64,000 nt of DNA from Urophycis tenuis. Taxonomy: Eukaryota; Chordata; Actinopteri; Gadiformes; Phycidae. The notes under the pieces are model-generated. The model worked only from the letters and a program-made list of their open reading frames with translations. It did not search any database and was not told the origin of the DNA. A program made the position numbers and the translations under genes. The DNA lies in the NCBI GenBank assembly GCA_036785325.1, contig JAXIVH010000038.1:79501-143500 (forward strand). Direction: 5' to 3'. Shown here in pieces: positions 10,861 to 22,053 of this stretch (its first letter is position 1; each line of letters opens with the position of its first letter).

Positions 10861-13551
10861 CGTTAGAGTTATCTCGATGACCCCCCCCCACCTCATCCAA
10901 CGACTCGGTAGTTGAATAGGGGATCAAAGGCAGTTGCACTCGCCAATATCTAGTCATCCGCAGCTCTCTTTTCCCATATTACCAAGAATGAAGTAAAACG
11001 AAATGGTTATCTGTCTTGTTGTGATATAACCGCTGATTTGGAGATATAGACTTGTTTTTCCTTTTCCCAAAGGTTTTCTTTGTTCCAAGATGAAGGTCAA
11101 TCTAGTTTGATTGAAGGTACTTCCAATGCATTGGTATATTTACTTATTTGAATAAAGACGAGTCACAGCTGGAGTGAGACTTTTCTTTTCCATTTCTATT
11201 TTAGTATAAACGTGCTATCGAAATATTAGGACACGTCATCAGTAGAGGACCCTGGGATCATAGGGTGTTTCTGGCCATTGTCACTATACACCCTCACCCA
11301 AGGGAGGCCCCCCCGAGAGTGATCAATTCTCAAGGTGTGTCGTTTCCGAAATGGAATTGGTATTGGGTTTAAGCTTTTTTAGGAGTGATCATTTGTTGAG
11401 GTAACGTCGAGGTAAGTAAAGGTAAGTAAAACACTTTTTAGGATACATTGTTTTGGTTATGGAGAGGAGGGGGCACATACTTACCCCCTGACCAGCACAA
11501 ACCAGTTGTTAACACCGCTAGGTAGCCCTGGTTTGGCCAATCAGGGCCGGAGCTTGGTTCTTGTCCTCTGTTGGGTCCAGATGAACTAGCAGAAAACTGG
11601 GGTCACGAAGGACCGAGGCCAGCCGTGACAAAGCACTGCCTCCACGGTCCCCCAATGCAGCTATCCTCAGCGATGGGTGTCCAGACCTAGGAAAGACCAA
11701 GACCAGCCCCGACCAGCGGTGCCTTCCCAGTCGGTCCCAGGGTAGGAAAGGCCAAGGCCAGCCGCGAATAAGCACTGCCTCCCTGGCCCCTCCAGGACCC
11801 CATGCCGAACAGCCTGTTAATAACAATTCCTGTGCCCCATACACCGCGCGACTACAGAGATTGTGTAGGAAGTTGACCTTAGAGAAGACTCAATGGCTTA
11901 CTTTCCTCACCCAAAACAACAATTTCTTGGGGTAGTCTATTCTCGCCGTAGGTACTTCGGTAATGGGTTTTTTTGTGAAAAGTTTTCCGGATGAAATGCA
12001 TGCTGGGTAATTGTCTTCTTCCTCCAATATGTCAAGTGTAGGTTAAGGTTAGGGTAGATTTAGGGGTAGAGTTAGCAGTTAACCTTAACGTTAGGTTTGA
12101 AGTAAATGGGAGGGGTTGCGGTTAGGGTTAAGGTTAGGGCTGAGGTTAGGGTTAGGTATAAGGTTACGGTTTAGGGTTAAGGTTAGGGTTAAGGTTAGGG
12201 TTACGGTTAGGGCTAAGGTAAGATAAGATAGATATTTTCTTTATTAATCCCCCGTAGGAGAAATTCGCAGAGACCAGCAGTGCAGGGGATAGATGAGCAG
12301 TAAAGAGCCTGGCTAAATTCTATACACAATAAAAAAACAATAGATTAGATTAAATACGCGCTCTTAAGTCAGGTCGGTGACGAGAGGACCCGTATGCATA
12401 CTAGTGTCCTAGGTAGCAGTTTGTGGTGCAAAATGCAAGATAGATCAAATAGTGCAAGTAGATAAAATAGTGCAAGTATGCGGAAAGTGCAAGGTGCAAG
12501 ATGTGCAAATTTATACAGGTTTCCAGGTACAATATGTGAATGGTCCTGGAATAACAACGGCTGGGTCACAGTCCAAGGTGTGTGGTGTGGTGTATGTGAA
12601 TGAAAGTTCAGTCCATTCCATTTGTCTGGTGGTGTTGGAGCTTCCTGAGCCTGATGGTTGGTGGGATGAAGGAGCACCCAAGCACTTTGAGGCACTTGGC
12701 TGAGTGAGCATGTGGCTGAACGTGTTCCTGAGTTGCTTCAGTTGCTTCAGTTCGGCACAGTGAGGCTGAGAGGGTAGGTCCGGTAGGTTAGGGCTAAGGT
12801 TAGAGTAAGGGTTAGGGTTAGCGTTACGGTTAGGGTAAGGTTAGGGTTAGGGTTAGAGGTTAGGGGTTAGGGGTTAGGGTTAAGATGAGGGCTGAGGTTA
12901 GGGTTAAGGTTAGGGCTGAGGTTAGGGTTAGGTTTAAGGTTAGGGATAAGGTTAGGGTTGGGGTTACGGCTGAGATTGGGGTTAAGGTTAGGGTTGAGGT
13001 TAGGGTTAGTGTTATGGATAAGGTTAGGTTAAGTGTTAGGGCCAAGGTTAGGGTTAAGGTTATGGTTAAGATTAGGGTTAGGGCTAAGGTTAGGGTTAGG
13101 GTTATGGCTGAGGTTAGGGTTAAGGTTAGGTTTGAGGTTAGTGTTAAGGTTAGGGCCAAGGTTAGGGTTAGGGTTAAGGTTAGGGTTAGGGCTAAGGTTA
13201 GGGTTAGGGTTATGGCTGAGGCTAGGGTTAGGGCTAAAGTTAGGGCAAAGGTTAGAGTTAGGGTTAGCGTTAGAGTTAGGGTAGGGTTAGTGTTGGAGGT
13301 TAGGGTAGGCTTAGGGTTAGAGTTAGAGTAGGGGTTAGGGTTAGAGTTAGAGTAGGGGTTAGGGTTAGTGTTAAGGCTAAGGTTAGGGGTTGAGGTTAGT
13401 GTTAAGATTAGGGCCAAGGTAAGGGTTAGTGTTAGGGTTGAGTTAGGGTTAGGGCTAAGGTTAGGCCTATGGTTAGGGTTGGGGTTGAGGTTATCCCTAG
13501 GGTTAGAGTTAGAGCTAGAGATTGAGGAAGGTAGAGTCAAGGTGAGACAGT
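10861..13551 (+). repeat. Unit A, copy 5, left part missing, with a LINE insertion
   Basis: Starts at CGTTAGAG through the microhomology junction with copy 4. Its GC-rich block (11501-11861) is normal. The telomere-type repeat is split by the LINE fragment at 12220-12783, and a further 18 bp (three hexamers) are missing near 13085. Confidence 0.9.
12220..12783 (-). mobile_element. 5'-truncated LINE 3' end, minus strand
   Basis: On the minus strand the stretch ends with CTACGGGGGATTAATAAAG, then a short ATCTTATCT-type tail at its left edge. This layout (hairpin-like C/G run, AATAAA, short tandem tail) is typical of fish LINE 3' ends. The body has runs such as TTGCACATCTTGCACCTTGC, common in such 3' untranslated regions. 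No reverse-transcriptase motif is present, so about 560 bp of 3' end was inserted. No clear target-site duplication can be named, because the target is itself a repeat. The exact family is not identified. Confidence 0.75.
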
Positions 13552-16318
13552 CTGTACGGACTGAACTCACCCCCGCCGGATCGGGCTAGTACACTCTATC
13601 TCCCCCAACTCCCTCATTTCCATGAGGGAAGACAGGGGAGAAGAGATGGGAGGAGTATATATATTTAATATATTTTTTTTTAGTAAATAAATACATCGAG
13701 AGACTCACCGCTGGAGTGGGTTTTAATCTTTGTATTCAAGGTTGTTCCTCCTCTTTTGATTCCTCGCTGGTGGTGCGTCGTCTCCACCTAGTGGTCGTTT
13801 TGTGAAGAAGAGTTATAGAAATAGAAATAGAAATACTCTATTGTTCCCAGGTTGGGAAATTGCATTAATAGGTAAGTAATAATAATAATAATAGGTAATT
13901 GCAATAGTTGGTAAGGTAATCTATATTTAATTTATTTATTTATATTTGTATATTTATTTAGTCTATTTATTTATTCATTTTTGTTTATTTATTTATTTAG
14001 ATAAAGAGGATCACAGCTGGAGTGAGTTTTTAGTCTTTGTGTTAAAGGCTGGTTGCCTTCTTTTGATTCTTCAGTGGTGGTCCATCGCCTCCATCTAGTG
14101 GTCGTTTTGTGAATAACAGTTGGTAAGGTAATATAAATGGGTTGTGTAGAGAGCCCGTTCTTTCGATGGCCCTGGCTCGGTTAGGTTCGTTAGAGTTATC
14201 TCGATGACCCCCCCCCACCTCATCCAACGACTCGGTAGTTGAATAGGGGATCAAAGGCAGTTGCACTCGCCAATATCTAGTCATCCGCAGCTCTCTTTTC
14301 CCATATTACCAAGAATGAAGTAAAACGAAATGGTTATCTGTCTTGTTGTGATATAACCGCTGATTTGCAGATATAGACTTGTTTTTCTTTTTCCCCAAAG
14401 GTTTTCTTTGTTCCAAGATGAAGGTCAATCTAGTTTGATTGAAGGTACTTCCAATGCATTGGTATATTTACTTATTTGAATAAAGACGAGTCACAGCTGG
14501 AGTGAGACTTTTCTTTTCCATTTCTATTTTAGTATAAACGTGCTATCGAAATATTAGGACACGTCATCAGTAGTGGACCCTGGGATCATAGGGTGTTTCT
14601 GGCCATTGTCACTATACACCCTCACCCAAGGGAGGCCCCCCCGAGAGTGATCAATTCTCAAGGTGTGTCGTTTCCGAAATGGAATTGGTATTGGGTTTAA
14701 GCTTTTTTAGGAGTGATCATTTGTTGAGGTAACGTCGAGGTAAGTAAAGGTAAGTAAAACACTTTTTAGGATACATTGTTTTGGTTATGGAGAGGAGGGG
14801 GCACATACTTACCCCCTGACCAGCACAAACCAGTTGTTAACACCGCTAGGTAGCCCTGGTTTGGCCAATCAGGGCCGGAGCTTGGTTCTTGTCCTCTGTT
14901 GGGTCCAGATGAACTAGCAGAAAACTGGGGTCACGAAGGACCGAGGCCAGCCGTGACAAAGCACTGCCTCCACGGTCCCCCAATGCAGCTATCCTCAGCG
15001 ATGGGTGTCCAGACCTAGGAAAGACCAAGACCAGCCCCGACCAGCGGTGCCTTCCCAGTCGGTCCCAGGGTAGGAAAGGCCAAGGCCAGCCGCGACTAAG
15101 CACTGCCTCCCTGGCCCCTCCAGGACCCCATGCCGAACAGCCTGTTAATAACAATTCCTGTGCCCCATACACCGCGCGACTACAGAGATTGTGTAGGAAG
15201 TTGACCTTAGAGAAGACTCAATGGCTTACTTTCCTCACCCAAAACAACAATTTCTTGGGGTAGTCTATTCTCGCCGTAGGTACTTCGGTAATGGGTTTTT
15301 TTGTGAAAAGTTTTCCGGATGAAATGCATGCTGGGTAATTGTCTTCTTCCTCCAATATGTCAAGTGTAGGTTAAGGTTAGGGTAGATTTAGGGGTAGAGT
15401 TAGCAGTTAACCTTAACGTTAGGTTTGAAGTAAATGGGAGGGGTTGCGGTTAGGGTTAAGGTTAGGGCTGAGGTTAGGGTTAGGTATAAGGTTACGGTTT
15501 AGGGTTAAGGTTAGGGTTAAGGTTAGGGTTACGGTTAGGGCTAAGGTTAGGGCTAAGGTTAGAGTAAGGGTTAGGGTTAGCGTTACGGTTAGGGTAAGGT
15601 TAGGGTTAGGGTTAGAGGTTAGGGGTTAGGGGTTAGGGTTAAGATGAGGGCTGAGGTTAGGGTTAAGGTTAGGGCTGAGGTTAGGGTTAGGTTTAAGGTT
15701 AGGGATAAGGTTAGGGTTGGGGTTACGGCTGAGATTGGGGTTAAGGTTAGGGTTGAGGTTAGGGTTAGTGTTATGGATAAGGTTAGGTTAAGTGTTAGGG
15801 CCAAGGTTAGGGTTAAGGTTATGGTTAAGATTAGGGTTAGGGCTAGAATTAGGGTTAGGGCTAAGGTTAGGGTTAGGGTTATGGCTGAGGTTAGGGTTAA
15901 GGTTAGGTTTGAGGTTAGTGTTAAGGTTAGGGCCAAGGTTAGGGTTAGGGTTAAGGTTAGGGTTAGGGCTAAGGTTAGGGTTAGGGTTATGGCTGAGGCT
16001 AGGGTTAGGGCTAAAGTCAGGGCAAAGGTTAGAGTTAGGGTTAGCGTTAGAGTTAGGGTAGGGTTAGTGTTGGAGGTTAGGGTAGGCTTAGGGTTAGAGT
16101 TAGAGTAGGGGTTAGGGTTAGAGTTAGAGTAGGGGTTAGGGTTAGTGTTAAGGCTAAGGTTAGGGGTTGAGGTTAGTGTTAAGATTAGGGCCAAGGTAAG
16201 GGTTAGTGTTAGGGTTGAGTTAGGGTTAGGGCTAAGGTTAGGCCTATGGTTAGGGTTGGGGTTGAGGTTATCCCTAGGGTTAGAGTTAGAGCTAGAGATT
16301 GAGGAAGGTAGAGTCAAG
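13552..16318 (+). repeat. Unit A, copy 6 (complete)
   Basis: A complete copy of 2767 bp. Private changes: ATTTGCAGATATAG near 14364 and a rearranged T/C run (TTTTTCTTTTTCCCC) near 14381. Confidence 0.95.
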
Positions 16319-18292
16319 GTGAGACAGTCTGTACGGACTGAACTCACCCCCGCCGGATCGGGCTAGTACACTCTATCTCCCCCAACTCCCTCATTTCCAT
16401 GAGGGAAGACAGGGGAGAAGAGATGGGAGGAGTATATATATTTAATATATTTTTTTTAGTAAATAAATACATCGAGAGACTCACCGCTGGAGTGGGTTTT
16501 AATCTTTGTATTCAAGGTTGTTCCTCCTCTTTTGATTCCTCGCTGGTGGTGCGTCGTCTCCACCTAGTGGTCGTTTTGTGAAGAAGAGTTATAGAAATAG
16601 AAATAGAAATACTCTATTGTTCCCAGGTTGGGAAATTGCATTAATAGGTAAGTAATAATAATAATAATAGGTAATTGCAATAGTTGGTAAGGTAATCTAT
16701 ATTTAATTTATTTATTTATATTTGTATATTTATTTAGTCTATTTATTTATTCATTTTTGTTTATTTATTTATTTAGATAAAGAGGATCACAGCTGGAGTG
16801 AGTTTTTAGTCTTTGTGTTAAAGGCTGGTTGCCTTCTTTTGATTCTTCAGTGGTGGTCCATCGCCTCCATCCAGTGGTCGTTTTGTGAATAACAGTTGGT
16901 AAGGTAATATAAATGGGTCGTGTAGAGAGCCCGTTCTTTCGATGGCCCTGGCTCGGTTAGGTTCGTTAGAGTTATCTCGATGACCCCCCCCCACCTCATC
17001 CAACGACTCGGTAGTTGAATAGGGGATCAAAGGCAGTTGCACTCGCCAATATCTAGTCATCCGCAGCTCTCTTTTCCCATATTACCAAGAATGAAGTAAA
17101 ACGAAATGGTTATCTGTCTTGTTGTGATATAACCGCTGATTTGGAGATATAGACTTGTTTTTCCTTTTCCCAAAGGTTTTCTTTGTTCCAAGATGGAGGT
17201 CAATCTAGTTTGATTGAAGGTACTTCCAATGCATTGGTATATTTACTTATTTGAATAAAGACGAGTCACAGCTGGAGTGAGACTTTTCTTTTCCATTTCT
17301 ATTTTAGTATAAACGTGCTATCGAAATATTAGGACACGTCATCAGTAGTGGACCCTGGGATCATAGGGTGTTTCTGGCCATTGTCACTATACACCCTCAC
17401 CCAAGGGAGGCCCCCCCGAGAGTGATCAATTCTCAAGGTGTGTCGTTTCCGAAATGGAATTGGTATTGGGTTTAAGCTTTTTTAGGAGTGATCATTTGTT
17501 GAGGTAACGTCGAGGTAAGTAAAGGTAAGTAAAACACTTTTTAGGATACATTGTTTTGGTTATGGAGAGGAGGGGGCACATACTTACCCCCTGACCAGCA
17601 CAAACCAGTTGTTAACACCGCTAGGTAGCCCTGGTTTGGCCAATCAGGGCCGGAGCTTGGTTCTTGTCCTCTGTTGGGTCCAGATGAACTAGCAGAAAAC
17701 TGGGGTCACGAAGGACCGAGGCCAGCCGTGACAAAGCACTGCCTCCACGGTCCCCCAATGCAGCTATCCTCAGCGATGGGTGTCCAGACCTAGGAAAGAC
17801 CAAGACCAGCCCCGACCAGCGGTGCCTTCCCAGTCGGTCCCAGGGTAGGAAAGGCCAAGGCCAGCCGCGACTAAGCACTGCCTCCCTGGCCCCTCCAGGA
17901 CCCCATGCCGAACAGCCTGTTAATAACAATTCCTGTGCCCCATACACCGCGCGACTACAGAGATTGTGTAGGAAGTTGACCTTAGAGAAGACTCAATGGC
18001 TTACTTTCCTCACCCAAAACAACAATTTCTTGGGGTAGTCTATTCTCGCCGTAGGTACTTCGGTAATGGTTTTTTTTGTGAAAAGTTTTCCGGATGAAAT
18101 GCATGCTGGGTAATTGTCTTCTTCCTCCAATATGTCAAGTGTAGGTTAAGGTTAGGGTAGATTTAGGGGTAGAGTTAGCAGTTAACCTTAACGTTAGGTT
18201 TGAAGTAAATGGGAGGGGTTGCGGTTAGGGTTAAGGTTAGGGCTGAGGTTAGGGTTAGGTATAAGGTTACGGTTTAGGGTTAAGGTTAGGGT

Positions 18293-18491
18293 CGGCGCGG
18301 GTCTACCTGCAGCCAGCAGCAGACGCTCTCTCTCTCTTTTCCTACTTTTAGTTATTTATTTGGAGTATCGTTTGTTTTATAGCATTTCTTTTTAGTAACT
18401 AGTAGTGCCAACTGTAGCCAATTAGGTTTTGGAACTTTTCGCCGTGTTTTCATTCATTCGAGACACTTTTTACGGATTAAGCGTCTCCGCC
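18293..18491 (+). promoter_or_regulatory. 5' untranslated region and likely internal promoter of the LINE
   Basis: About 200 bp from the element's left edge to the start codon. It begins GC-rich, has a (CT)n run near 18329, then T-rich DNA. Elements of this class carry an internal promoter here. No specific promoter motif can be named from the sequence. Confidence 0.4.
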
Positions 18492-20300
18492 ATGGCTCCC
18501 CATAACGGAGGCTTTGTTTACAGTCGGAGTCAGTTGTTGTCGATACAACCACCCTCGTGGATACGGGTTGAAATACCTAAAGAACTCAAGAGGAGTTATA
18601 GGGGATGTAGGGCTGGACGTAAACAGCGGGAGGAGAAGCGGAGATATAAGCCCTATCTCCCTTCGATCACCATGGGAAACGTGAGATCGCTCGCGAACAA
18701 GATGGATGAGCTCGCAGGCTTGGTGAGGAATCAGCGGGTTTATCGTGAGAGCAGTGTGCTGTGTTTCACGGAGACATGGCTCCATGAAGACACCCCGGAC
18801 TCCCTCGTAACTGTGGACGGCTTCCTCACTGTTCGGGCAGACAGGACTCACCAGGAGAGTGGCAAGAGGAAAGGTGGGGGACTTGCTATTCTTGTTAACA
18901 ACAAGTGGTGTTTTCCTGGGCATGTTACTGTAAAGGAACGTGTGTGTAGCCCGGACATTGAATTGCTTGCAGTGAGCTTAAGACCCTTCTATCTGCCGCG
19001 CGAGTTTTCTCACGTGATCATCCTCGTTGTTTACGTTCCACCGTCGGCAAACGCTGCGCTTGCGACTGACGTCACCCACTCCGTCGTCGCGAGACTTCAG
19101 ACACAGCACCCAGACGCCTTCATCGCGATATCTGGGGACTTCAACCACGTCACTCTGGCTGCTACACTGCCCTCCTTCAAGCAGTTTGTGGACTGTCCCA
19201 CCAGGGAAAACAAAACACTGGACCTGCTGTATGCCAATGTTAAGGAGGCATACAGTTCCACTGTGCTTCCCCCACTGGGAAGGTCTGACCACAACATCAT
19301 CCACCTCAAGCCACTGTATAAGCCTCTAGTCCAGCGGCTGCCTGTTACCATCAGGACTGTAAAGAGATGGTCACAGGAGGCCGATGAGACCTTGCGGGGC
19401 TGCTTTGAATCAACCGACTGGGACTTGCTCTGTGAGTCACATGGTGAGGACCTTGATGGTCTCACAGACTGCATAACAGGGTACATCAACTTCTGTGTGG
19501 ATAGTGTTGTTCCCACACAGACTGTACGCTGTTTCCAAAACAACAAGCCGTGGGTTACCAGAGACATCAAGGTCCTGCTTAATGAGAAGAAGAGGGCCTT
19601 CAGAGACGGTGACAGGGAGCAGATGAGGCGGGTTCAGAGGGAGCTGAGGGAGAAGATACAGCAGGGTAAAGACAGCTACAGGAGGAAGCTGGAGGACAAA
19701 CTCCAGCAGAACAACCTGAGGGATGTGTGGAGTGGCATGAGGAGCATCACTGGCTACAAACAGTCTGGTAGCCAGACAACAGGGGGGGGGCCTGATTGGG
19801 CCAACGAGCTGAATCTGTTTTTCAATAGATTTGATTTGAGGGCTCCGGTCTTCCCCCCCCTCAGCTCCCCCAGCTCCTCTACAACCATCCCCCCTCGAAC
19901 CTCCAGCCCTGCTGCCCCCCCTGCTGCTGAACCTCCCCCCCCCCCCTCCCACACCGTCCCCCCACAGCTACACCGTGCCTGTTCTCTCTCCCTCTCTCTC
20001 TGTTCTCTCTCCTTCTCTCTCTCCCTCACCATCAGATCACCCAGATCACCAGACTCCTTCTGCCCCCACTCACGGCACACAGTCCTTCACAGCAGAGCAG
20101 GTGAGGAAGGTGCTGTGCAGGCTCCGTCCAGGCAAGGCTGCAGGTCCCGATGGCGTCAGCCCGAGGGTACTCAGAACGTGTGCTGCCCAGCTGAGTGGAG
20201 TCCTGCAGCACATTTTCAATCTGAGCCTGAGTCTGGAGAGGGTCCCTGTGCTGTGGAAGACATCCTGCCTGGTTCCAGTACCGAAGAGGGCGCGTCCTAG
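18492..20300 (+). CDS. LINE polyprotein, endonuclease part (frameshifted before RT)
   Basis: The ATG at 18492 lies in CCGCCATGG, an excellent Kozak context, and is preferred to upstream non-ATG starts in the same frame. After a basic N-terminal stretch, GNVRSLANKMDEL (about residues 59-71) opens an apurinic-type endonuclease (EEP) domain. Active-site residues visible are E94 in TETWL, D216 and N218 in GDFNH, and D266/H267 in SDHN. The enzyme nicks target DNA to prime reverse transcription. A charged helical stretch (NEKKRAFRDG to WSGMRSITG) follows, up to NLFFNRFD. Beyond about 19850 the reading runs into proline- and serine-rich sequence and then noise, because the RT continues in another frame. 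The homology-supported part is about residues 1-455; the tail to 20300 is out of frame. Confidence 0.88.
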   Translation: MAPHNGGFVYSRSQLLSIQPPSWIRVEIPKELKRSYRGCRAGRKQREEKRRYKPYLPSITMGNVRSLANKMDELAGLVRNQRVYRESSVLCFTETWLHEDTPDSLVTVDGFLTVRADRTHQESGKRKGGGLAILVNNKWCFPGHVTVKERVCSPDIELLAVSLRPFYLPREFSHVIILVVYVPPSANAALATDVTHSVVARLQTQHPDAFIAISGDFNHVTLAATLPSFKQFVDCPTRENKTLDLLYANVKEAYSSTVLPPLGRSDHNIIHLKPLYKPLVQRLPVTIRTVKRWSQEADETLRGCFESTDWDLLCESHGEDLDGLTDCITGYINFCVDSVVPTQTVRCFQNNKPWVTRDIKVLLNEKKRAFRDGDREQMRRVQRELREKIQQGKDSYRRKLEDKLQQNNLRDVWSGMRSITGYKQSGSQTTGGGPDWANELNLFFNRFDLRAPVFPPLSSPSSSTTIPPRTSSPAAPPAAEPPPPPSHTVPPQLHRACSLSLSLCSLSFSLSLTIRSPRSPDSFCPHSRHTVLHSRAGEEGAVQAPSRQGCRSRWRQPEGTQNVCCPAEWSPAAHFQSEPESGEGPCAVEDILPGSSTEEGAS

Positions 20301-21483
20301 CACCTCTAATGACTACAGACCGGTGGCACTGACGTCCCACCTGATGAAGTCCCTGGAGAGGCTGGTCCTGTCACTTCTTCGGCCCCTGGTCAGTGCATCG
20401 CTGGACCCTCTGCAGTTTGCCTACCAGCCGAGGCTGGGAGTGGAGGATGCCATCATCTTCCTGCTTCACCGTGCCTATGCCCACTTGGACAGACCCGGAA
20501 GCACTGTGAGAATCATGTTTTTTGACTTCTCCAGTGCTTTCAACACTATCAGGCCTGCCCTGTTGGAGAGTAAGCTGACGGCGATGCTGGTGGACTCCTC
20601 CCTAGTTTCCTGGATTACGGACTACTTAACGGGTCGACCACAGTTTGTCAGACTGCAGGACTGTGTGTCTGACACTGTGGTCAGCAGCACAGGGGCTCCA
20701 CAGGGGACCGTTCTGTCACCATTCCTGTTCACCCTGTACACCTCAGACTTCCAGTTCCACTCGGAGTCCTGCCATCTGCAGAAGTTTTCAGACGATTCTG
20801 CAGTGGTTGGATGTGTTAGTGACGGTAACGATGTGGAGTACAGGAGCGTCGTGGATTCCTTCGTTGAGTGGTGTGAGCTAAACCATCTGCAGCTCAACAC
20901 CAACAAGATGAAGGAGTTGGTGGTGGATTTCCGGAGGTTGAAATCTACCCCCACACCCATCTCCATCAAGGGGGTGACTGTCGACGTTGTCCAGGATTAC
21001 AAATACCTGGGTGTTCACCTGGACAATAAACTGGACTGGGCCAAGAACACTGAGGCTGTGTATAAGAAAGGCCAGAGCCGACTTTATTTCCTGAGGAGGC
21101 TCCGGTCCTTCAACGTCTGTAATACCATGCTTAAGATGTTCTACCAGTCGGTGGTAGCCAGTACCATCTTCTTCGGGGTCGCGTGCTGGGGAAGCAGGTT
21201 GAGGTCAGCAGATGCCAGCAAGATCAGCAGGATCGTCAGGAAGGCTGGCTCCGTCCTGGGGGTCCAACTGGACTCCTTGTTGGAGGTGTCTGAGAGGAGG
21301 ATGCTGCGCAAGTTGCGTAGTATCCTAGACAACAACGCTCACCCTCTCCACCAGGTGCTGACCTCATACCGCAGTGCCTTCAGCAATAGACTCATTCCAC
21401 CCCGGTGTACCACAGAACGCCACAGGAAGTCCTTTCTTCCTGTGGCCATCAGACTCTATAACTCATCTACTTCAGGTCGTTAG
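19975..21483 (+). CDS. LINE polyprotein, reverse-transcriptase part
   Basis: This frame is open upstream of 19975 into the C-rich linker. In an intact element it would continue the endonuclease frame, so the start given is only the first alternative codon. Motifs: RKVLCRLRPGKAAGPDGVSP, then DYRPVALTSH (fingers), FFDFSSAFNTI with catalytic D184 (motif A), GAPQGTVLSPFLF (motif B), KFSDD at 270-274 with the catalytic pair (motif C; FSDD instead of the usual FADD, which is normal in this group), YKYLGVHLDNKLDW (motif E region), and a C-terminal stretch ending in FLPVAIRLYNSS. It copies the element's RNA at the nicked target. No in-frame stop or deletion is seen within the RT domain. Confidence 0.9.
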   Translation: MPVLSPSLSVLSPSLSPSPSDHPDHQTPSAPTHGTQSFTAEQVRKVLCRLRPGKAAGPDGVSPRVLRTCAAQLSGVLQHIFNLSLSLERVPVLWKTSCLVPVPKRARPSTSNDYRPVALTSHLMKSLERLVLSLLRPLVSASLDPLQFAYQPRLGVEDAIIFLLHRAYAHLDRPGSTVRIMFFDFSSAFNTIRPALLESKLTAMLVDSSLVSWITDYLTGRPQFVRLQDCVSDTVVSSTGAPQGTVLSPFLFTLYTSDFQFHSESCHLQKFSDDSAVVGCVSDGNDVEYRSVVDSFVEWCELNHLQLNTNKMKELVVDFRRLKSTPTPISIKGVTVDVVQDYKYLGVHLDNKLDWAKNTEAVYKKGQSRLYFLRRLRSFNVCNTMLKMFYQSVVASTIFFGVACWGSRLRSADASKISRIVRKAGSVLGVQLDSLLEVSERRMLRKLRSILDNNAHPLHQVLTSYRSAFSNRLIPPRCTTERHRKSFLPVAIRLYNSSTSGR

Positions 21484-22053
21484 AGGACCTCACATCTTCT
21501 AAATGCACCACCACTGCAGAATTCACTTCACTTAATTCACTTTATTCACTGTATTCACTTTATTCATTCATTTAGTCACTTTATTTAGTACTGCCATGGG
21601 AACTATACGTATTGCTGTATATTATATATACCTACGTAGTTACTGTAGCGGTACGACGAACTACCTCATCTTATTCCATTTAACATTCACTGTGATATAT
21701 TTATATATTTATTAGTTTCTATTATAGTTTTGTACGGGTATATTAGCTTACACTTAAGTTGAGTAACTAAGTATAAGCTAATATAACGAAATGTTAGGCT
21801 AGTTGGTTTTTATTTATTTAGTTAGTTGGTAGTTAGTTAGTTGGTTATAAGTTACTCTAGTTTATTGTTATATTGTTGTTAATTGGTTATATTAGGTATA
21901 TTTTTTATATTAGGGTATATTTTATTTTATTTTATTTTATTTTATTTTATTTTAGGTATATTCTATTTTATTTGTGTACATTTCTTTTCCTTCTTTGTTT
22001 TGATCTGTTGCAAAATAATAAAGTCTCTTGAATCTTGAATCTTGAATCTTGAA
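21484..22053 (+). other. LINE 3' untranslated region and tandem tail
   Basis: AT-rich, with CACTTTATTCACT-type runs near 21530-21580, a (TTTTA)n tract near 21917-21952, AATAATAAAG at 22014-22023 and three to four TTGAATC repeats at the end. The tail is what the element's reverse transcriptase would use for priming. Confidence 0.8.

Larger units (their letters stand above)
18293..22053 (+). mobile_element. Full-length L2/CR1-type LINE retrotransposon
   Basis: A 3.76 kb non-LTR element in the telomere-type repeat of unit A. It has a GC-rich 5' end, an endonuclease plus reverse-transcriptase coding region, an AT-rich 3' untranslated region, AATAATAAAG, and a (TTGAATC)n tail instead of poly(A). 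The flanks read AAGGTTAGGGT on both sides. This may be an 11 bp target-site duplication, but the target carries that word in tandem, so it is not proof. The protein matches what I know of teleost L2/Maui-type elements; the clade name is tentative. It is in the same direction as the G-rich strand. Apart from one frameshift in a proline-rich linker, the coding region is open, so the insertion looks young. Confidence 0.93.

Noticed and set aside
12369..12711. Open frames of 66-108 codons within the LINE fragment
   Set aside because: Overlapping frames on both strands in a LINE 3' untranslated region without RT motifs.
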